This document shows, piece by piece, positions 7,614 to 16,913 of a stretch of 64,000 nt of DNA. Positions within the stretch are counted from its first letter, which is position 1. Each line of letters opens with the position of its first letter. Below the pieces are notes generated by a model that saw only the letters and a list, made by a program, of their open reading frames with translations, was not told where the DNA came from and did no database searches. Both the position numbers and the translations under genes were made by a program. Source of the stretch: UBA6115 sp040776985 (GTDB lineage: Bacteria > Bacillota > Clostridia > Christensenellales > Aristaeellaceae); the NCBI GenBank assembly GCA_040776985.1, contig JAXGZL010000003.1, positions 1 to 64,000 of the forward strand. The letters run 5' to 3'.

Positions 7614-8643
7614 AAACTATCAATTTGTGGCGGACAGGCTGCTGTCAGGCATAACGGTTACTCCTGTGATGAAGTCGCGGATTCTTATGAATCTGGGAGG
7701 AACAAACACCAGAGCCAGGATTAAAATCAGCCTTGTGGTGGCGATTGTTGTCATGATGGCGGCGCTGGGCGCCTTCGCCTTGGCCCGGGGATTTGGCCTG
7801 CTGGACTGGATGGCAACAAACCGTGATCCGGGATACGAGCAGGCGCTGCCGGAAGCGCAGCAGCTGATTCGTCAGGACCTGGCCTTCTATTCCTTTCCCC
7901 ATGTGGATGTCAGCATCAATGAGGCGGTGTACGACGGGAGAATGCTGCGGGTGATGTATACCACCAAAGACCGGGGGGCTAAGGCGCCCTTTCCAAAGGA
8001 TGAGGAAGGCTACCTGATTGAAGGGGAGGAGGGTTTCCGGTTCCCGGCGGCCATGCAGGACGGCGTGTTCTACAGCGTGGACTGGTGCCAGGTGAACGGC
8101 GAAACAGCCATGGCCCAGGGTGAGGCGCGCTATTTTGCTGGGGAAGGCCCGGGCGAGATTGTGGCGCTGACCACCTTTGACCTGAGGGGCATCAAGACAG
8201 GGGACAGCCTGCGGGTGCTGCTGCCAGTGCGGGGCGAGGAAACCCCGGAGGCGCTGGCCTTCACCCTGGATGCCCGTGACCTGCCGGGGGTGAGCAGGCT
8301 GTTGTCGCCGGCTCCTGCGCGTTTTGTGGACCATGAGGTGAGGTTCAGCAGCTTTGTCCTGTCCCCCCTCAGGGTGTATGTAAGCCTTGACATCAAAGTG
8401 GACGCGGGAATATCCCCTGAGCGCTGCGATCAGATTGCCTCCCGGTGGATGGATGCGCAGCTGGATTCGTTGACCATGGATGTGACAAGCGCCACCCTTG
8501 CGGACCGGGCAGGGTGGACACCGGAGAAGCCCACGCAGGTGGGGGCAGAGCTGAGCTTTATGCCCCAGGCGGAATATCCCCAGGTGTTCACGCTGACAAG
8601 CGCTGAGGGAGAAATACGGGTTCCCCGTCAACCAGTGCCATGA
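7606..8643 (+). CDS. Putative membrane anti-sigma/sensor protein
   Basis: The 345-residue protein has a short cytoplasmic N-terminus (about 1-36), one membrane helix (about 38-60) and a large extracytoplasmic domain. Its ATG lies inside the end of the sigma gene (8-base overlap), so an anti-sigma role is inferred from context. The start of the outer domain (INEAVYDGRMLRVMYTT) resembles that of the partner of the third sigma factor at 34446-35651 (VDQVFYDGDSLYISYGMTG). I cannot name the domain with confidence; it may be DUF4179-like. It overlaps the next gene as ATGA. Confidence 0.7.
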   Translation: MTENYQFVADRLLSGITVTPVMKSRILMNLGGTNTRARIKISLVVAIVVMMAALGAFALARGFGLLDWMATNRDPGYEQALPEAQQLIRQDLAFYSFPHVDVSINEAVYDGRMLRVMYTTKDRGAKAPFPKDEEGYLIEGEEGFRFPAAMQDGVFYSVDWCQVNGETAMAQGEARYFAGEGPGEIVALTTFDLRGIKTGDSLRVLLPVRGEETPEALAFTLDARDLPGVSRLLSPAPARFVDHEVRFSSFVLSPLRVYVSLDIKVDAGISPERCDQIASRWMDAQLDSLTMDVTSATLADRAGWTPEKPTQVGAELSFMPQAEYPQVFTLTSAEGEIRVPRQPVP

Positions 8644-9743
8644 GGAAGGCTGTCGGGCTGATGCTTCTTTTGCTGTGCCTTGTCATGCAGGTGACGGCAG
8701 GGGCAGAATCAGAAATTGAGCGGCTGATGGACAGCATGACCCTGCATGAAAAGGTGTGCCAGCTGTTTATCGTCAAGCCGGAGGCCATTTTAAGGGGCGC
8801 TGACCCCACAAAAGCCGGGGCGGCGCTTGAGCGGGGTCTCAAGCGCTACCCCGTAGGCGGGCTGGTCTATTTTGCTTCCCATCTTAAAACCCCGGCGCAG
8901 ACCCGGGAAATGATCGGGAAAGCCCAAGCCTTCTCGGGGAAGGCCGGGCAAGGTATTGGCCTTTTTCTGGCGGTGGATGAGGAAGGGGGCAGCGTCTCCC
9001 GCTTTGCGTCCAGGCTGGGCACCACTAAGGCGCCCCCAGCTGCGCAGATGGATGAGCCGGCAGCCTATGAGGCGGGGCTTGCCATCGGACAGGACCTCAA
9101 TGATTACGGAATCAACCTGAACCTGGCCCCGGTAGCCGACCTGGACTTTCCGGGCATCAGCGCCCTGGGCAGCCGCAGCTTTGGCGGGGACCCTGAGAAG
9201 ACAGGCCGCAGGGTGGCTGCCTTTGCCCGGGGCCTGCTTCAGGCTGGGGTACAGCCTGCATTGAAGCATTTCCCCGGCATTGGCAGTGCCCGGGGCAACA
9301 CCCATTTAAGGCCTGCCAGATCCACCAGGACGATGGAGGAGTTGCGGGAGGCGGAAATGCTTCCCTTTCAAGCAGGAATATCGGCAGGGGCCAGGATTGT
9401 GATGGCGGGACACGCGCATTTCCCGGAAATTGATAAGCAGGCGCCGGCCAGCCTGTCAGCCAAAATCATCACCGGCTTGCTGCGGGAGGAGCTGGGCTTT
9501 CCAGGGCTGGTGATGACGGATGCCCTCAATATGAAGCCCATCACCCGGGATCATTCCTCCGGCGAGGCCGCGGTCCGGGCAGTCCTGGCGGGGAATGACC
9601 TGCTGCTGATGCCGGCTAACCTGACCAATGCTGTCAAGGGCGTGATGAAGGCCCTGGATACTGGCAGGATAAGTGAAGGCAGGATTGATGAAAGCCTGCG
9701 GAGGATCCTTGAGTTAAAGCAGGAAATGAACCTGCTGCCCTGA
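8640..9743 (+). CDS. Secreted glycoside hydrolase family 3 (NagZ-like)
   Basis: The 367-residue single-domain GH3 protein has a signal peptide ending near AGA-ES. It resembles beta-N-acetylhexosaminidases that act on peptidoglycan fragments: AVDEEGG (111-117), KHFPGIG (209-215) and VMTDAL with the predicted nucleophile Asp294. The NagZ dyad motif D-[ST]-H appears here as N220-T221-H222, so the catalytic Asp is Asn, and KHFPGHG has Ile in place of its second His. Activity may therefore be altered. The ATGA overlap puts it in the operon of the first ECF sigma factor. Confidence 0.85.
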   Translation: MRKAVGLMLLLLCLVMQVTAGAESEIERLMDSMTLHEKVCQLFIVKPEAILRGADPTKAGAALERGLKRYPVGGLVYFASHLKTPAQTREMIGKAQAFSGKAGQGIGLFLAVDEEGGSVSRFASRLGTTKAPPAAQMDEPAAYEAGLAIGQDLNDYGINLNLAPVADLDFPGISALGSRSFGGDPEKTGRRVAAFARGLLQAGVQPALKHFPGIGSARGNTHLRPARSTRTMEELREAEMLPFQAGISAGARIVMAGHAHFPEIDKQAPASLSAKIITGLLREELGFPGLVMTDALNMKPITRDHSSGEAAVRAVLAGNDLLLMPANLTNAVKGVMKALDTGRISEGRIDESLRRILELKQEMNLLP

Positions 9744-9758
9744 ATCAGGACTGGTTTA

Positions 9759-10268
9759 TTATTTGTTGTCCTGATAGATTTTAACCAGCTGATCCGCCTC
9801 TTTGCTCACAATCAGCGCCAGATGAAGCCCCTCATGCAGGATGCGTCCATCCAGAATGGTGGCGAACTGCTCCGGGGCGGGGTTCATGGCGCCGGTTTCT
9901 TTTTCTGCCAGCCGGGCCTTCAGCAGGGGCAGGATGCGCTGAACGGCATCATCATCCCTGGCCTTCAGCAGCAGCACCTCATCTGCCAGCAGGCTATCCT
10001 TGGCCACCATGAAAACGCTGTCCGCCAGCCAGGCGGGGTTAATATGATAGGCGTTTGTCACCACAGACTCTGGAACCGGGGACATCTCGGGCAGAAGGCC
10101 CGCGCCCACCATCAGGCGGAAGAGGCCCGCCAGGTCCCTGGGCTTTTCCAGCGGCTCCGCCCCCGGGGCCTGCTGGGGGGTGGGGATGGGGGTGCAGCCT
10201 GAGAGCAGCAGCATCAGCGCAAGGCATAACAGGGCCATGCGCCACAGGCAATTTCTTTCACGCGTCAT
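9759..10268 (-). CDS. Lipoprotein, DUF4358-like
   Basis: The 169-residue protein begins with a lipoprotein signal peptide and lipobox (LLLSGC, Cys at about 25), followed by a Pro-rich linker. The rest looks like the DUF4358 domain of Firmicutes lipoproteins (VFMVAKDSLLADEVLLLKARDDDAVQ). Function is unknown. It converges with the GH3 gene, 15 bases apart, and is divergent from the second ECF sigma gene. Confidence 0.72.
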   Translation of the reverse strand: MTRERNCLWRMALLCLALMLLLSGCTPIPTPQQAPGAEPLEKPRDLAGLFRLMVGAGLLPEMSPVPESVVTNAYHINPAWLADSVFMVAKDSLLADEVLLLKARDDDAVQRILPLLKARLAEKETGAMNPAPEQFATILDGRILHEGLHLALIVSKEADQLVKIYQDNK

Positions 10269-10361
10269 CAGGCATCCCTCCTTTTTTCGTTTATATCATA
10301 CAGGAAAATGCCGGGGCAGGACAGCAAAATTTGCGGCATGCTCCCCGGAGGGCGGCCTGTA

Positions 10362-10370
10362 TGCTACAAT
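10362..10370 (+). promoter_or_regulatory. Extended -10 promoter for the second ECF sigma gene
   Basis: TGCTACAAT combines a TGN extension with a TACAAT hexamer at 10365-10370, 32 bases upstream of the start codon. No convincing -35 is visible, as expected for an extended -10 promoter. Confidence 0.45.
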
Positions 10371-10402
10371 AAGCCTGATATTGCAAGGGGGCGGGAGGGC
10401 AT

Positions 10403-10951
10403 ATGCTGTTTTTTCTGGTCCTCATCCAGGATGAAGGGGATGCCGCCTTTCTGGGGCGTCTCTATCAGGAGCATTACAGGCTGATGTACTATCAGGCCCT
10501 TCGCGTGCTGCGCAGCCCCGAGGACGCGGAGGACGCAGTCAGCGGGGCCATCCTCAAGCTGATTAAAAAAATAGAGCTGCTCAAGTCGCTTCCATGCAAC
10601 AAACAGGAAGCTTATATGGTCATAACAGTCAGGAACACCGCCATCAACCTGTACAACAAGCGGAAGGCGCGGGTGGAGCGGACGGAGGAGATGCCCCTGG
10701 AAACGGTGGCGGACAGCCAGGGGCAGGGGCCGGAGGCGCGGCTGATGGAGGCGGCGGGCGTGGCGCGGGTGAAGGAGGCTGTCCAGCAGCTGCCGCCCCG
10801 GGAGAAGGACGCCCTGATGATGCGCTATTTCCAGCGCTATTCCGATCAGGAGATCGCAGAGGCCCTTCAGATTCAGCCGGTTTCCGTCAGGGCGCTGATT
10901 TCCAGGGGCAGAAAACGCCTGCAGCGAATTTTACAGGAAGGGAGGGCATGA
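10403..10951 (+). CDS. ECF RNA polymerase sigma factor (second)
   Basis: The 182-residue protein has region 2 (about 15-85; EHYRLMYYQALRVLRSPEDA) and region 4 (about 120-175; LPPREKDALMMRYF ... SDQEIAEALQIQPVSVRALI). GGGAGGG is well placed for the ATG. It overlaps the next gene as ATGA and heads a long run of genes for secreted proteins. Whether it controls them is an inference from position; no ECF consensus was found upstream of 11855. Confidence 0.92.
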   Translation: MLFFLVLIQDEGDAAFLGRLYQEHYRLMYYQALRVLRSPEDAEDAVSGAILKLIKKIELLKSLPCNKQEAYMVITVRNTAINLYNKRKARVERTEEMPLETVADSQGQGPEARLMEAAGVARVKEAVQQLPPREKDALMMRYFQRYSDQEIAEALQIQPVSVRALISRGRKRLQRILQEGRA

Positions 10952-11781
10952 GCATGGCGAAACGCAGAGTTCACCGGGAAAGCATCCTGGAAGAAGCCAT
11001 TGCGCAGACGGCGCTTGAAGAAACCAGGCGGCTGAAGGACCAGATGGCCTTTGACCATGCCCTGTCCCAGCAGGCGGAGGAGCTGCACCAGCGCCACCAC
11101 CGGAGGGTGGAGGCCCTGATTGAAAAACGCCTGGGCAGAAAACGGCGGAACAACTGGCTCTATCTGCCGGCCGCGGCCTGCCTGGCCCTGGTGTTCTGGG
11201 GCGCCCTGCAGCTGCTGCGCCCGCCCCAGGACCAGGTGATCAGCCCCACCCCCCAGGTAATTGCCCTGACAGCGGCGCCCGCCCCCACCCAGGCGCCCAC
11301 CGCCACAGCGCTGATCACCCCAAGCCCGGATCCCACCCCGGTGACAAGCCCAACGCCCACCGTTACCCCCACCGTTACCCCCACCCCCAGCCCAAGCCCC
11401 AGCCCCGCATCCAACCCGCTGCGGGAGGCTTGGCAGGGCAGCTTCTTCCCGGCGGAATTGCCGGCGGGCTACCGCCTGAGCGATGTGGAGGAAATGACCG
11501 AAGGAGGGGCGAGGTACAGCGCAGGGTTCAGCGATGAGACGGGCACCGTGCAGATGACCTTTACAGAGATCGCGCGGGCGCAGATCATCACGCCCCATCC
11601 GGATGAGACCGGCTTCCACTATGTGAGGCTGCAAACTGGCCCCACAGCCCTGGTTAGCGAGATTCCGGGGGATGGCATCAAAATCGTCTGGGATCAGAGC
11701 GGGCGGACGCTGGTGCTGTTCACAAAGTCCGGCATGGAAGAGGCGCTGCGGCTGGCCAATGCCGTTCAAGAAATAAATTAG
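10948..11781 (+). CDS. Membrane protein with Pro/Thr linker, putative anti-sigma
   Basis: The 277-residue protein has a charged coiled-coil-like cytoplasmic segment (about 1-68), one membrane helix (about 70-90), a low-complexity Pro/Thr/Ser linker (about 95-155) and an extracytoplasmic domain (about 160-277). That domain begins ELPAGYRLSDVEEM, like DUF4367-type domains of sigma regulators. The start at 10948 overlaps the sigma stop as ATGA with GGGAGGG upstream. An anti-sigma or wall-sensing role is inferred from this coupling and topology; the extended linker could span the cell wall. Confidence 0.7.
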   Translation: MSMAKRRVHRESILEEAIAQTALEETRRLKDQMAFDHALSQQAEELHQRHHRRVEALIEKRLGRKRRNNWLYLPAAACLALVFWGALQLLRPPQDQVISPTPQVIALTAAPAPTQAPTATALITPSPDPTPVTSPTPTVTPTVTPTPSPSPSPASNPLREAWQGSFFPAELPAGYRLSDVEEMTEGGARYSAGFSDETGTVQMTFTEIARAQIITPHPDETGFHYVRLQTGPTALVSEIPGDGIKIVWDQSGRTLVLFTKSGMEEALRLANAVQEIN

Positions 11782-11854
11782 TGGGAAACGCAACAAACAG
11801 GGTCCAGCTTTTGTCAGACAGGGTGAAAGACGCTTGAAAGCGACGAAAGGTGGC

Positions 11855-13357
11855 ATGAAGATGAAGAAACTGTTGATGATGAGGCTGTTTGCCCTGATGC
11901 TGGCGCTGCTCCTTGTCCTTCCCGGTATGGCCGAAACCTATCAGGGGGAGATTCCGGCGGAGTTTTCCGGTGCCTTTTCCGGCTCACGCTGGGCGGGCTA
12001 CCATGTGGCGGCGGGCTATACCTTCTATCCGGCTGGGCAGAACAGCGGGGAAGGGGTGCCCGCCTTTTTTGTGATGAAAAAAGGCGATGAAAATGTGCTG
12101 TGCATCCTGGAATACAGCGGCGGGGCCTGGCAGTTTAAGGTGAGTTCTCCCAAGCCCATCTACCAGGGAGACCGGGTGCCGGTGTTTGAGGATGAGGACG
12201 ACTACAACTGGTTCAACCTGTTCTACCGGGACGGGAGCCCGGGAGGGCGGGAGGATGTGCTGAACTTTTTCAAGGATCAAAAAGGGGTCTGGCGCTTTTT
12301 AGGCCGTGCCCGCGATGACCATCAAAAGAACACCACCCTGCTCATCAACGCCCTGGCCACAGACGGTGTATGGACCCCCGGGGTGCTTTATGTCACCTAT
12401 AAAAGCGGCGGGCAGACCGTCTATGAAAACAAGCCGGTTTACGGCAGTTATGAAAACGACCTGCGCTATTTCAGCCTGTCAGCTTTCCCCGTTTCCCTGG
12501 AAGATGCGCGGGAGAAGCTGTCCAACCCGCCGGACATCCCCGCTGGGGAGCTGGTGGCAAAGCGGGTGCGCTTCACCTCCGGGCAGAAGTTCCCGGTGTA
12601 TTCAGGCCCAGGGGAACAGTATGTGCGGGCGGCAGGCGGCAAGGCCATGGTGTCCACCAATGACTGGATCCAGGTCTTTGGCACGGAAAAGGGCTGGGCC
12701 ATGATCCAGTACGACATCACCTCAGACCATATGCGCATCGGCTTTATTGAGGCCTCCGCCCTGCTGAACAACGCCCAGGTGTCCACTCTTCATTTGAATG
12801 CCAACGCCGCTTCTCTGGCCCAGGCCGCCAGCCTCACCGACGACCCGCTGTTTTCAAGGGAGTCCATTGCCCAATTGCCTTCCGGCCAGCAGCTGATCTA
12901 CCTGGCCCGGATGGGGGACTGGGCCTATGTGGAGGCCCAGCTTGGCGGAAGCGCCGTCCGGGGCTTTGTGCCAAGGAGCAGCCTTGCCGGCCCGCAGCTT
13001 TCCCTGGACCAGGTTCAAAACGGGCGTTATGGCGACCAGAAAGCCTTCGCAAACTATCAGGCCAAGGCGGTGGTCAACCCGACAGCGACCGGGCAGGGCC
13101 TGGACATTCAGGTGTACGCGATCCTGCCAGAAGGCTGGCAAAACCCGGCTGCGGGCACCGATGCCCTGATAGCCTACCGTTTGTACGAAGGGAACAGGCC
13201 CTCCCAGCAGCTGACCAGAGGCATGAATCAGCAGGGCTTCTCCGTTTTTATGTTGAAGGGGCAGACGCCTGCCAGCGCCAGCATCATCGGCCTGGTGCCG
13301 GTCTATGCCGTCAGCGGGGAAAGGACGGAGGAGAGCCTGGTGGTTTCCCTGAAGTAA
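11855..13357 (+). CDS. Secreted protein with two SH3-like modules
   Basis: The 500-residue protein has a signal peptide ending near GMA-ET. The N-terminal half (about 30-230) is unrecognised and rich in aromatic residues. Two SH3-like modules follow: about 238-303 (FPVYSGPGEQYVRA ... DWIQVFGTEKGWAMI) and about 310-377 (MGDWAYVEAQ ... GFVPRSSL). A C-terminal domain of about 110 residues follows. Such modules often bind the cell wall. The ATG at 11855 is used because AAAGGTGG precedes it. The next gene starts 12 bases downstream. Confidence 0.78.
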   Translation: MKMKKLLMMRLFALMLALLLVLPGMAETYQGEIPAEFSGAFSGSRWAGYHVAAGYTFYPAGQNSGEGVPAFFVMKKGDENVLCILEYSGGAWQFKVSSPKPIYQGDRVPVFEDEDDYNWFNLFYRDGSPGGREDVLNFFKDQKGVWRFLGRARDDHQKNTTLLINALATDGVWTPGVLYVTYKSGGQTVYENKPVYGSYENDLRYFSLSAFPVSLEDAREKLSNPPDIPAGELVAKRVRFTSGQKFPVYSGPGEQYVRAAGGKAMVSTNDWIQVFGTEKGWAMIQYDITSDHMRIGFIEASALLNNAQVSTLHLNANAASLAQAASLTDDPLFSRESIAQLPSGQQLIYLARMGDWAYVEAQLGGSAVRGFVPRSSLAGPQLSLDQVQNGRYGDQKAFANYQAKAVVNPTATGQGLDIQVYAILPEGWQNPAAGTDALIAYRLYEGNRPSQQLTRGMNQQGFSVFMLKGQTPASASIIGLVPVYAVSGERTEESLVVSLK

Positions 13358-13369
13358 GGAGAGATAACA

Positions 13370-14515
13370 ATGATGAAGTATATTTTAACCGTTTTCCTGT
13401 CACTGTTCATGGTGGCTTTACCGGGGCTGCCAAAGGAGGAAGCGCCTGCGCCCGTCTTTATGGAGGCGCCGCTTGAAAGGGAGGTGCGCCAGGCGGAAAG
13501 TCTGGCAGGGATGGCCTATACGGAGCTGGACAGCCGCTACTTTGATTTCTGTGTGAAGCACGGGCAGCCCTTTTCCTGGCAGCCGGAAACCTGGGTGGCG
13601 TTCAGGGAGGAGCTTAAACCCATGGCAGACCGCCTGGCAATGCATTATCCCCACGTCAGGATGAGCCTGGTGTATGAGCTGTTGAACATGGACTACGCCC
13701 TGCCAGGGGATGGGGAGATGAGCTTCCAACAGGCAAGGGAAAAGGCCTGGCAGGCATTGGAGGACAGGCTCATAGCAGAAGGCCATGACATGGCCCAGGC
13801 CGCCGGCTTCTTTATCTCTCTGGGGGTGGAGGACTCCTTCTGGAAAATTCATTTCTTTGACGGGAAAAAGGTGGAGGGGACGCCCTATGTGATGCTGGAC
13901 GCCAGGAGCGGTGAAGTGGTGGACCTGGGCCGCTGGCCGGCGGCCATCAACCTGATTTCCGCCTTTGGGACAAGCAGTATTCAAGAGGCCAACCACCAGC
14001 AACTGCGGCCAGGCCCCAGCCCCAGGGCAGACGGCAAGCGGGCCTTCTGGTATGGGGATTTTGCCCCGGCGCACTATTGGGAGCAGCTGGACAAAAGCCC
14101 CTGGCTGGACAAGGGCATGGCCGAATGGCAGGCGGCCTTTGGCAGCAATCAGAACTACTGGCCCCTGGAGGTGAAGGCGCTGGAGTTTCTGCTCCGGCAG
14201 CCGGAGTACAACCCCCATTGGAACGCCATGACGGGCCTGCCGGGGCCGGAGGACATCCCCCAGGATAAGGCGATGGAACTGGCCCTTGCAGAACTTACAA
14301 AGACAGAAAAAGTGGCGGAGGACGTGAAGGGCAGGCTGAAGCCCAATGTTGATTTCCTCTATTATCCACAAGACAGCCAGGGCCATGTCACCCAGTGGTT
14401 CATCCAGTTCCACGACCCGGAGCATCCCGTGCATGAACTGCTGTTCTCGGTGATGCTGGACGGCAGGACGGGGGAGATTCTGCTTGTGCAGGGCCCGGAA
14501 GACGGAAATGGCTGA
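13370..14515 (+). CDS. Secreted protein with two PepSY-like repeats
   Basis: The 381-residue protein has a hydrophobic N-terminus that looks like a signal peptide. Two PepSY-like units are inferred from the pattern of an Ala-rich helix, a strand with Trp and a closing D-[AG]-R-[ST]-GE motif: about 115-190 (VMLDARSGEVVDLG) and about 295-375 (VMLDGRTGEILLV). It is a paralogue of the products at 15562 and 21246; all have an E-T/G-T-W segment near the N-terminus, and this one shares LPGPEDIPQ with the 15562 product. Function unknown; PepSY domains are often linked to protease inhibition. Confidence 0.7.
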   Translation: MMKYILTVFLSLFMVALPGLPKEEAPAPVFMEAPLEREVRQAESLAGMAYTELDSRYFDFCVKHGQPFSWQPETWVAFREELKPMADRLAMHYPHVRMSLVYELLNMDYALPGDGEMSFQQAREKAWQALEDRLIAEGHDMAQAAGFFISLGVEDSFWKIHFFDGKKVEGTPYVMLDARSGEVVDLGRWPAAINLISAFGTSSIQEANHQQLRPGPSPRADGKRAFWYGDFAPAHYWEQLDKSPWLDKGMAEWQAAFGSNQNYWPLEVKALEFLLRQPEYNPHWNAMTGLPGPEDIPQDKAMELALAELTKTEKVAEDVKGRLKPNVDFLYYPQDSQGHVTQWFIQFHDPEHPVHELLFSVMLDGRTGEILLVQGPEDGNG

Positions 14516-15554
14516 GCGGATGAAAAAAGGCCTGGCGGGGCTGCTGTGCCTGATTTTGACAGGGTGCATCAGCCTGGCCCAGGCCTTTGATTTGCGGGCC
14601 ACCTCCTATGGCCCCATGCGGCTGGATTATGCCACCCGGCGCTACTATGTGGGGGATCATGTGAGCCGTTACCAGGAGGGGGATCCCCTGCCCAATATCT
14701 GGCTGCGGCTGGATTCCCGGGAAAGCCTGGAAGAGCTGAACAGCCTGACCGATTTCCGGGTGATAAAGGGCCGTGCCATGTGCGGCGTGCTGCCGGTGCC
14801 GCTGCTGACTGCAGACATGAACAATGACTGGGGCAGGGCATATTTCAGGCCCATGGCAGGCTTTAACCGGGCTGCCCTTGACATCCGCCTGGAAGAGGGG
14901 GAAAAGCTAGGCAATGTGACCATCGCCTGCCAGCGTCAGTTGAAAAATGGCCAGACAGAAACCCTGATCCTTCCCCTTAAGAAAGTGAAACTGGACATGC
15001 TCTATCCTAAAGGAGGGCTTAGACTGAGCGCCGGGCGCTTCAGCCCTTTCCGCTTTGAGAGATTTCCCGATTGGTCTGCCCTGCCAGCGACCCTTGGCAA
15101 TATCCTGGAGTATGAGGCCAACCAGCATATCCCGGGTTTGCCAGAGCGGATCAGCGAGCTGCCCTGGGACAGCCAGGCGGTACAGCTTTTCCTGATTGAG
15201 GGGAAAATGCTGAAGAAAACAGGCTTTCCGGTGTTTGATGTGCTTTTTTCAGCACAGAATCCGCCGGAAGGATTCTATCTGGCGGAGTACCAGCACTGCG
15301 CCAGCTGCAGCGAGATTGATGACTTTGACATGGGGGAGCAGTGCCGTGAAAAGGACTTTGCTATCCTGCTGCTGGTGGAGCCCCTGGGCAGGAGCGAGGC
15401 GGAAATAGAGGGGCTGATCAAAGCCCTTGAGGTCACCGCCAGCTTCTCGGTGGAGCAGTGGAACATCCTGCATGAACAGCACCTGACCACCACCGGCATC
15501 GGCCCCAGAAGCGAGGAGGCGGTGCAGATGGCTGGGATTACAAAGGGGAAATGA
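14508..15554 (+). CDS. Exported hypothetical protein, possible lipoprotein
   Basis: The 348-residue protein overlaps the preceding gene by 8 bases. The N-terminus has both a lipobox-like ILTGC and a possible signal peptidase I site (AQA-FD), so it may be a lipoprotein or be released. I see no known domain. A late segment has two closely spaced Cys (CASCSEID) and a further Cys in EQCREKD. An alternative ATG at 14520 would remove four residues. Its place between two PepSY-like paralogues supports a role in the same secreted system. Confidence 0.65.
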   Translation: MAERMKKGLAGLLCLILTGCISLAQAFDLRATSYGPMRLDYATRRYYVGDHVSRYQEGDPLPNIWLRLDSRESLEELNSLTDFRVIKGRAMCGVLPVPLLTADMNNDWGRAYFRPMAGFNRAALDIRLEEGEKLGNVTIACQRQLKNGQTETLILPLKKVKLDMLYPKGGLRLSAGRFSPFRFERFPDWSALPATLGNILEYEANQHIPGLPERISELPWDSQAVQLFLIEGKMLKKTGFPVFDVLFSAQNPPEGFYLAEYQHCASCSEIDDFDMGEQCREKDFAILLLVEPLGRSEAEIEGLIKALEVTASFSVEQWNILHEQHLTTTGIGPRSEEAVQMAGITKGK

Positions 15555-15561
15555 AAAGACA

Positions 15562-16890
15562 ATGAAAATGAAATGGCATATGCTGCTGATTTTCCTGCTG
15601 GCGGTGGGGCTGGCCCTGCCGGCCATAGCCCAAACGGAGGGACATCCCCTGCCCGGGGACATCAGCCGGGAGGAGGCGCTGAAGATCGCCGGGGACACCA
15701 TCGCGGAGAAATGGCAACCAGAACCGGAACTATTGAACCCAAAGATCTGGCGGATGCACCTGTCCTTCCAGCATATCAAGGAAAACCCGGTGACCCGGTA
15801 CCGGCAGTGGAATATGTGGTTTGAGGCGCTGAATCCCCGCTATTCCAGCTACAGCCTGGCCATCCGCCATGACGGCAAGGTGCTGGAGGCCAGCAGGACG
15901 CCCGGCACCCAGGACGCGGGCATCAGCCCCTCCCAGGTGCAGGATCAATACACGATGATTCATGGGAGCATGCTGGGCTGGGACCATGAAACCTGGACCA
16001 GCTTCCAGAAGGACCTGGAAAAAGCCATGATTACCCACTGGGAATCGGGGCTTTGGGGCAATATCGGCCTGTTTCTCCAGCAGGAATACGCAAAGCTGGA
16101 TGAGGGCATGATCACAAAGGAAAAAGCCATCGAGATCGCAACCGGGCTGCCGGAGGCGCCGGCTCAGGTGGACCGTGCCGTCAGCGGCGCTGTGCTGCTG
16201 ATGGATGAGGGCGTGCCGGTATGGAAGGCGCAGCTGCTTCCGGTGGCGTCCTCTGGCCGCCGGCTGCCCTTCCTGGCGGAGATCAATGCCCGGACCGGGG
16301 AAGTGCGCGGTTTCCGACAGGTGGCGGCGGACGACTACCGCTACCGACTGTACTATATGCTGGACCGTCTGATGCCGCCCCAGGCAGCGGAGCTGCCAGC
16401 GCCCCATCCCAGCCCCCGGCCTGACGGCAAACCGCATTATTGGTATTCCCCCAAGGCCCCGGATTACTTCTGGGAGGCGATGGACAGGACGCTTGCACAG
16501 GGGGACCTGACGGATCTGCTTGGAAAATGGAAGGCGGAATATGGCAGGGACAGCCTGTTCTGGCCCCTGGAGGCCCAGGTGGTGTATCAGATGGTGGATA
16601 ACATGGACTTTCTGGAGGGCACCTTTCCCGGGCTGCCGGGCCCGGAGGACATTCCCCAGGAGCAGGCGCTGGCCATTGCCAAACAGGCTCTGCTGGATCA
16701 GGGGATGGCCCAGGAGGAGCTTGAGGCCCTGACCCCGTGCTACCGCTTCTTATTCAACCAGAACTTTCCCGGCGCCAGGGAATGGATGATTGATTTCTGC
16801 CGGGTGGACGGCCTGTCTGCCCAGCCTGTGGAGGTGGTCACCATCAATGCCGCAACGGGTGAGGTGATTGCCATTGGAGCGAATGGGTGA
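15562..16890 (+). CDS. Secreted protein with three PepSY-like repeats
   Basis: The 442-residue protein has a signal peptide ending AIA-QT. Three PepSY-like units are inferred at about 35-110, 190-250 (INARTGEVRGF) and 365-440 (INAATGEVIAI). It shares LPGPEDIP and a Pro-rich connector (PHPSPRPDGK, then W-Y) with the product at 13370, so the two arose by duplication. ATG 15562 is seven bases after the preceding stop. Function unknown; extracytoplasmic. Confidence 0.72.
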   Translation: MKMKWHMLLIFLLAVGLALPAIAQTEGHPLPGDISREEALKIAGDTIAEKWQPEPELLNPKIWRMHLSFQHIKENPVTRYRQWNMWFEALNPRYSSYSLAIRHDGKVLEASRTPGTQDAGISPSQVQDQYTMIHGSMLGWDHETWTSFQKDLEKAMITHWESGLWGNIGLFLQQEYAKLDEGMITKEKAIEIATGLPEAPAQVDRAVSGAVLLMDEGVPVWKAQLLPVASSGRRLPFLAEINARTGEVRGFRQVAADDYRYRLYYMLDRLMPPQAAELPAPHPSPRPDGKPHYWYSPKAPDYFWEAMDRTLAQGDLTDLLGKWKAEYGRDSLFWPLEAQVVYQMVDNMDFLEGTFPGLPGPEDIPQEQALAIAKQALLDQGMAQEELEALTPCYRFLFNQNFPGAREWMIDFCRVDGLSAQPVEVVTINAATGEVIAIGANG

Positions 16891-16913
16891 AAAACTGCGG
16901 GAGGAAGAGATAA

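Noticed and set aside
11300..11410. Short repeats of ACCCCCACC type that might be a nucleotide repeat array
   Set aside because: They encode the Pro/Thr/Ser linker of the membrane protein in frame and need no other explanation.
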